From the NCBI GenBank assembly GCA_036258055.1, contig DATAEK010000344.1, positions 1-30,350 of the forward strand: 30,350 nucleotides of DNA. Direction: 5' to 3'. Position 1 is the stretch's first letter. Each line of letters opens with the position of its first letter. Below the pieces are notes generated by a model. It saw only the letters and a program-made list of their open reading frames with translations, was not told the DNA's origin and made no database searches. Shown here piece by piece: positions 30,043 through 30,350 of the stretch. The translations under genes and the position numbers were made by a program. This DNA is from DATAEK01 sp036258055. GTDB lineage: Bacteria > Acidobacteriota > Vicinamibacteria > Vicinamibacterales > 2-12-FULL-66-21.

Positions 30043-30350
30043 ACGCCCTGCGGTACTGCGCGGGCACTGCCGGCGCAGCGCCGAGCCGGATGGCCGCATG
30101 GATCGGCCAGTACGGGTCACGCAGAAGCTCGCGAGCCAGGACGATCAAATCGGCCTGACCGCCGGTGAGAATCTGCTCCGCCTGCTCGGCCTCGGTGATG
30201 AGGCCGACGGCGGCCGTCGCGATTCGCGTCTGATTCGGGCGGCGAACGGGACCTGATAGCCGGGCGCAAACGGAATCTGCGCATGGGCGACGTTGCCGCC
30301 GGACGAGCAGTCGATGACGTCCACTCCCAGCCCCTTCAGCCGCGCCGCGA
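30038..30350 (-). pseudogene. Old Yellow Enzyme-type NADH:flavin oxidoreductase, C-terminal part, frameshifted
   Basis: The window edge cuts this gene; only the C-terminal 100 or so residues are visible. The first frame reads ARLKGLGVDVIDCSSGGNVAHAQ and PGYQVPFAARI, typical of YqjM-like FMN ene-reductases. The frame then fails and the match continues one frame away as TRIATAAVGLITEAEQAEQ and ADLIVLARELLRDPYWPIH, ending in AQYRRAY and a stop at 30038. One missing G on the plus strand near 30231 would restore a single frame. Either the gene is inactivated or the base was lost in sequencing or assembly. Family reductases use FMN and NADPH to reduce activated C=C bonds. The stop codon lies inside a 20-bp repeat unit. 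Confidence 0.8.

Overview
The window is a GC-rich bacterial chromosome segment, most likely from Acidobacteriota and plausibly class Vicinamibacteria. This rests on the gene set: an Oar-like TonB-dependent receptor, an orphan MacB/FtsX permease of the ADOP type (Acidobacterial duplicated orphan permease), a membrane-fused spermidine-synthase-like/TPR protein, an ECF sigma factor paired with a Ser/Thr kinase/TPR receptor, and paired M16 peptidases. There is no rRNA, tRNA, CRISPR array, insertion sequence, integrase or phage gene that I can support. The segment looks like core/accessory chromosome with many short operons and divergent pairs.

Layout. 1-4838 (+): the 3' end of a TonB receptor, a spacer with 9-bp tandem repeats, then a 1052-aa membrane protein with a SAM-dependent domain and TPRs. 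4855-5750 (-): a PRC-barrel protein and a secreted DUF5666-like protein. 6141-6818 (+): a degenerate receiver fused to PilZ. 6871-7741 (-): two unrecognised small proteins. 8097-9541 (-): a small Lys/Ala-rich protein with a Cys/Pro-rich tail, followed 14 bp later by a SagB-type dehydrogenase; this is the best candidate for an undescribed peptide-modification (RiPP-like) cassette. 9629-12782 (-): ECF sigma factor and membrane Ser/Thr kinase, overlapping and probably translationally coupled. 13031-14047 (-): MreB, divergent from glutamyl-Q tRNA(Asp) synthetase (14293-15141). 15165-18803: two divergent pairs (beta-propeller protein/FKBP isomerase; STAS protein/YfcC-type transporter), each with the same promoter-like 14-mer between the genes. 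18830-24104 (-): a three-gene operon of catalytic M16 peptidase, non-catalytic M16 partner and ADOP permease. 24281-25640 (+): a seven-iron ferredoxin with a cUCCGg hairpin in its leader, a DUF6526 membrane protein, and a beta/gamma-crystallin lipoprotein. 25600-26700 (-): a GAF/RsbW-like ATPase protein. 27080-29786: a divergent pair of PQQ-type sugar dehydrogenase-like propellers, one of which has lost the expected catalytic His. 30038-30350 (-): the frameshifted 3' end of an Old Yellow Enzyme gene.

Themes. Envelope and periplasmic functions dominate: outer-membrane receptor, secreted propellers, M16 peptidases, permease, MreB, lipoproteins. Regulation is represented by the sigma/kinase pair, the STAS and RsbW-like partner-switch proteins (not adjacent to each other), and the receiver-like PilZ protein. 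Several genes have very short predicted leaders, or none, directly behind a TATAAT-like box. Four separate families of short tandem repeats (9-mer, two heptamer arrays, 20/21-mer) sit at gene ends. All functional statements come from reading sequence motifs; no database search was possible.
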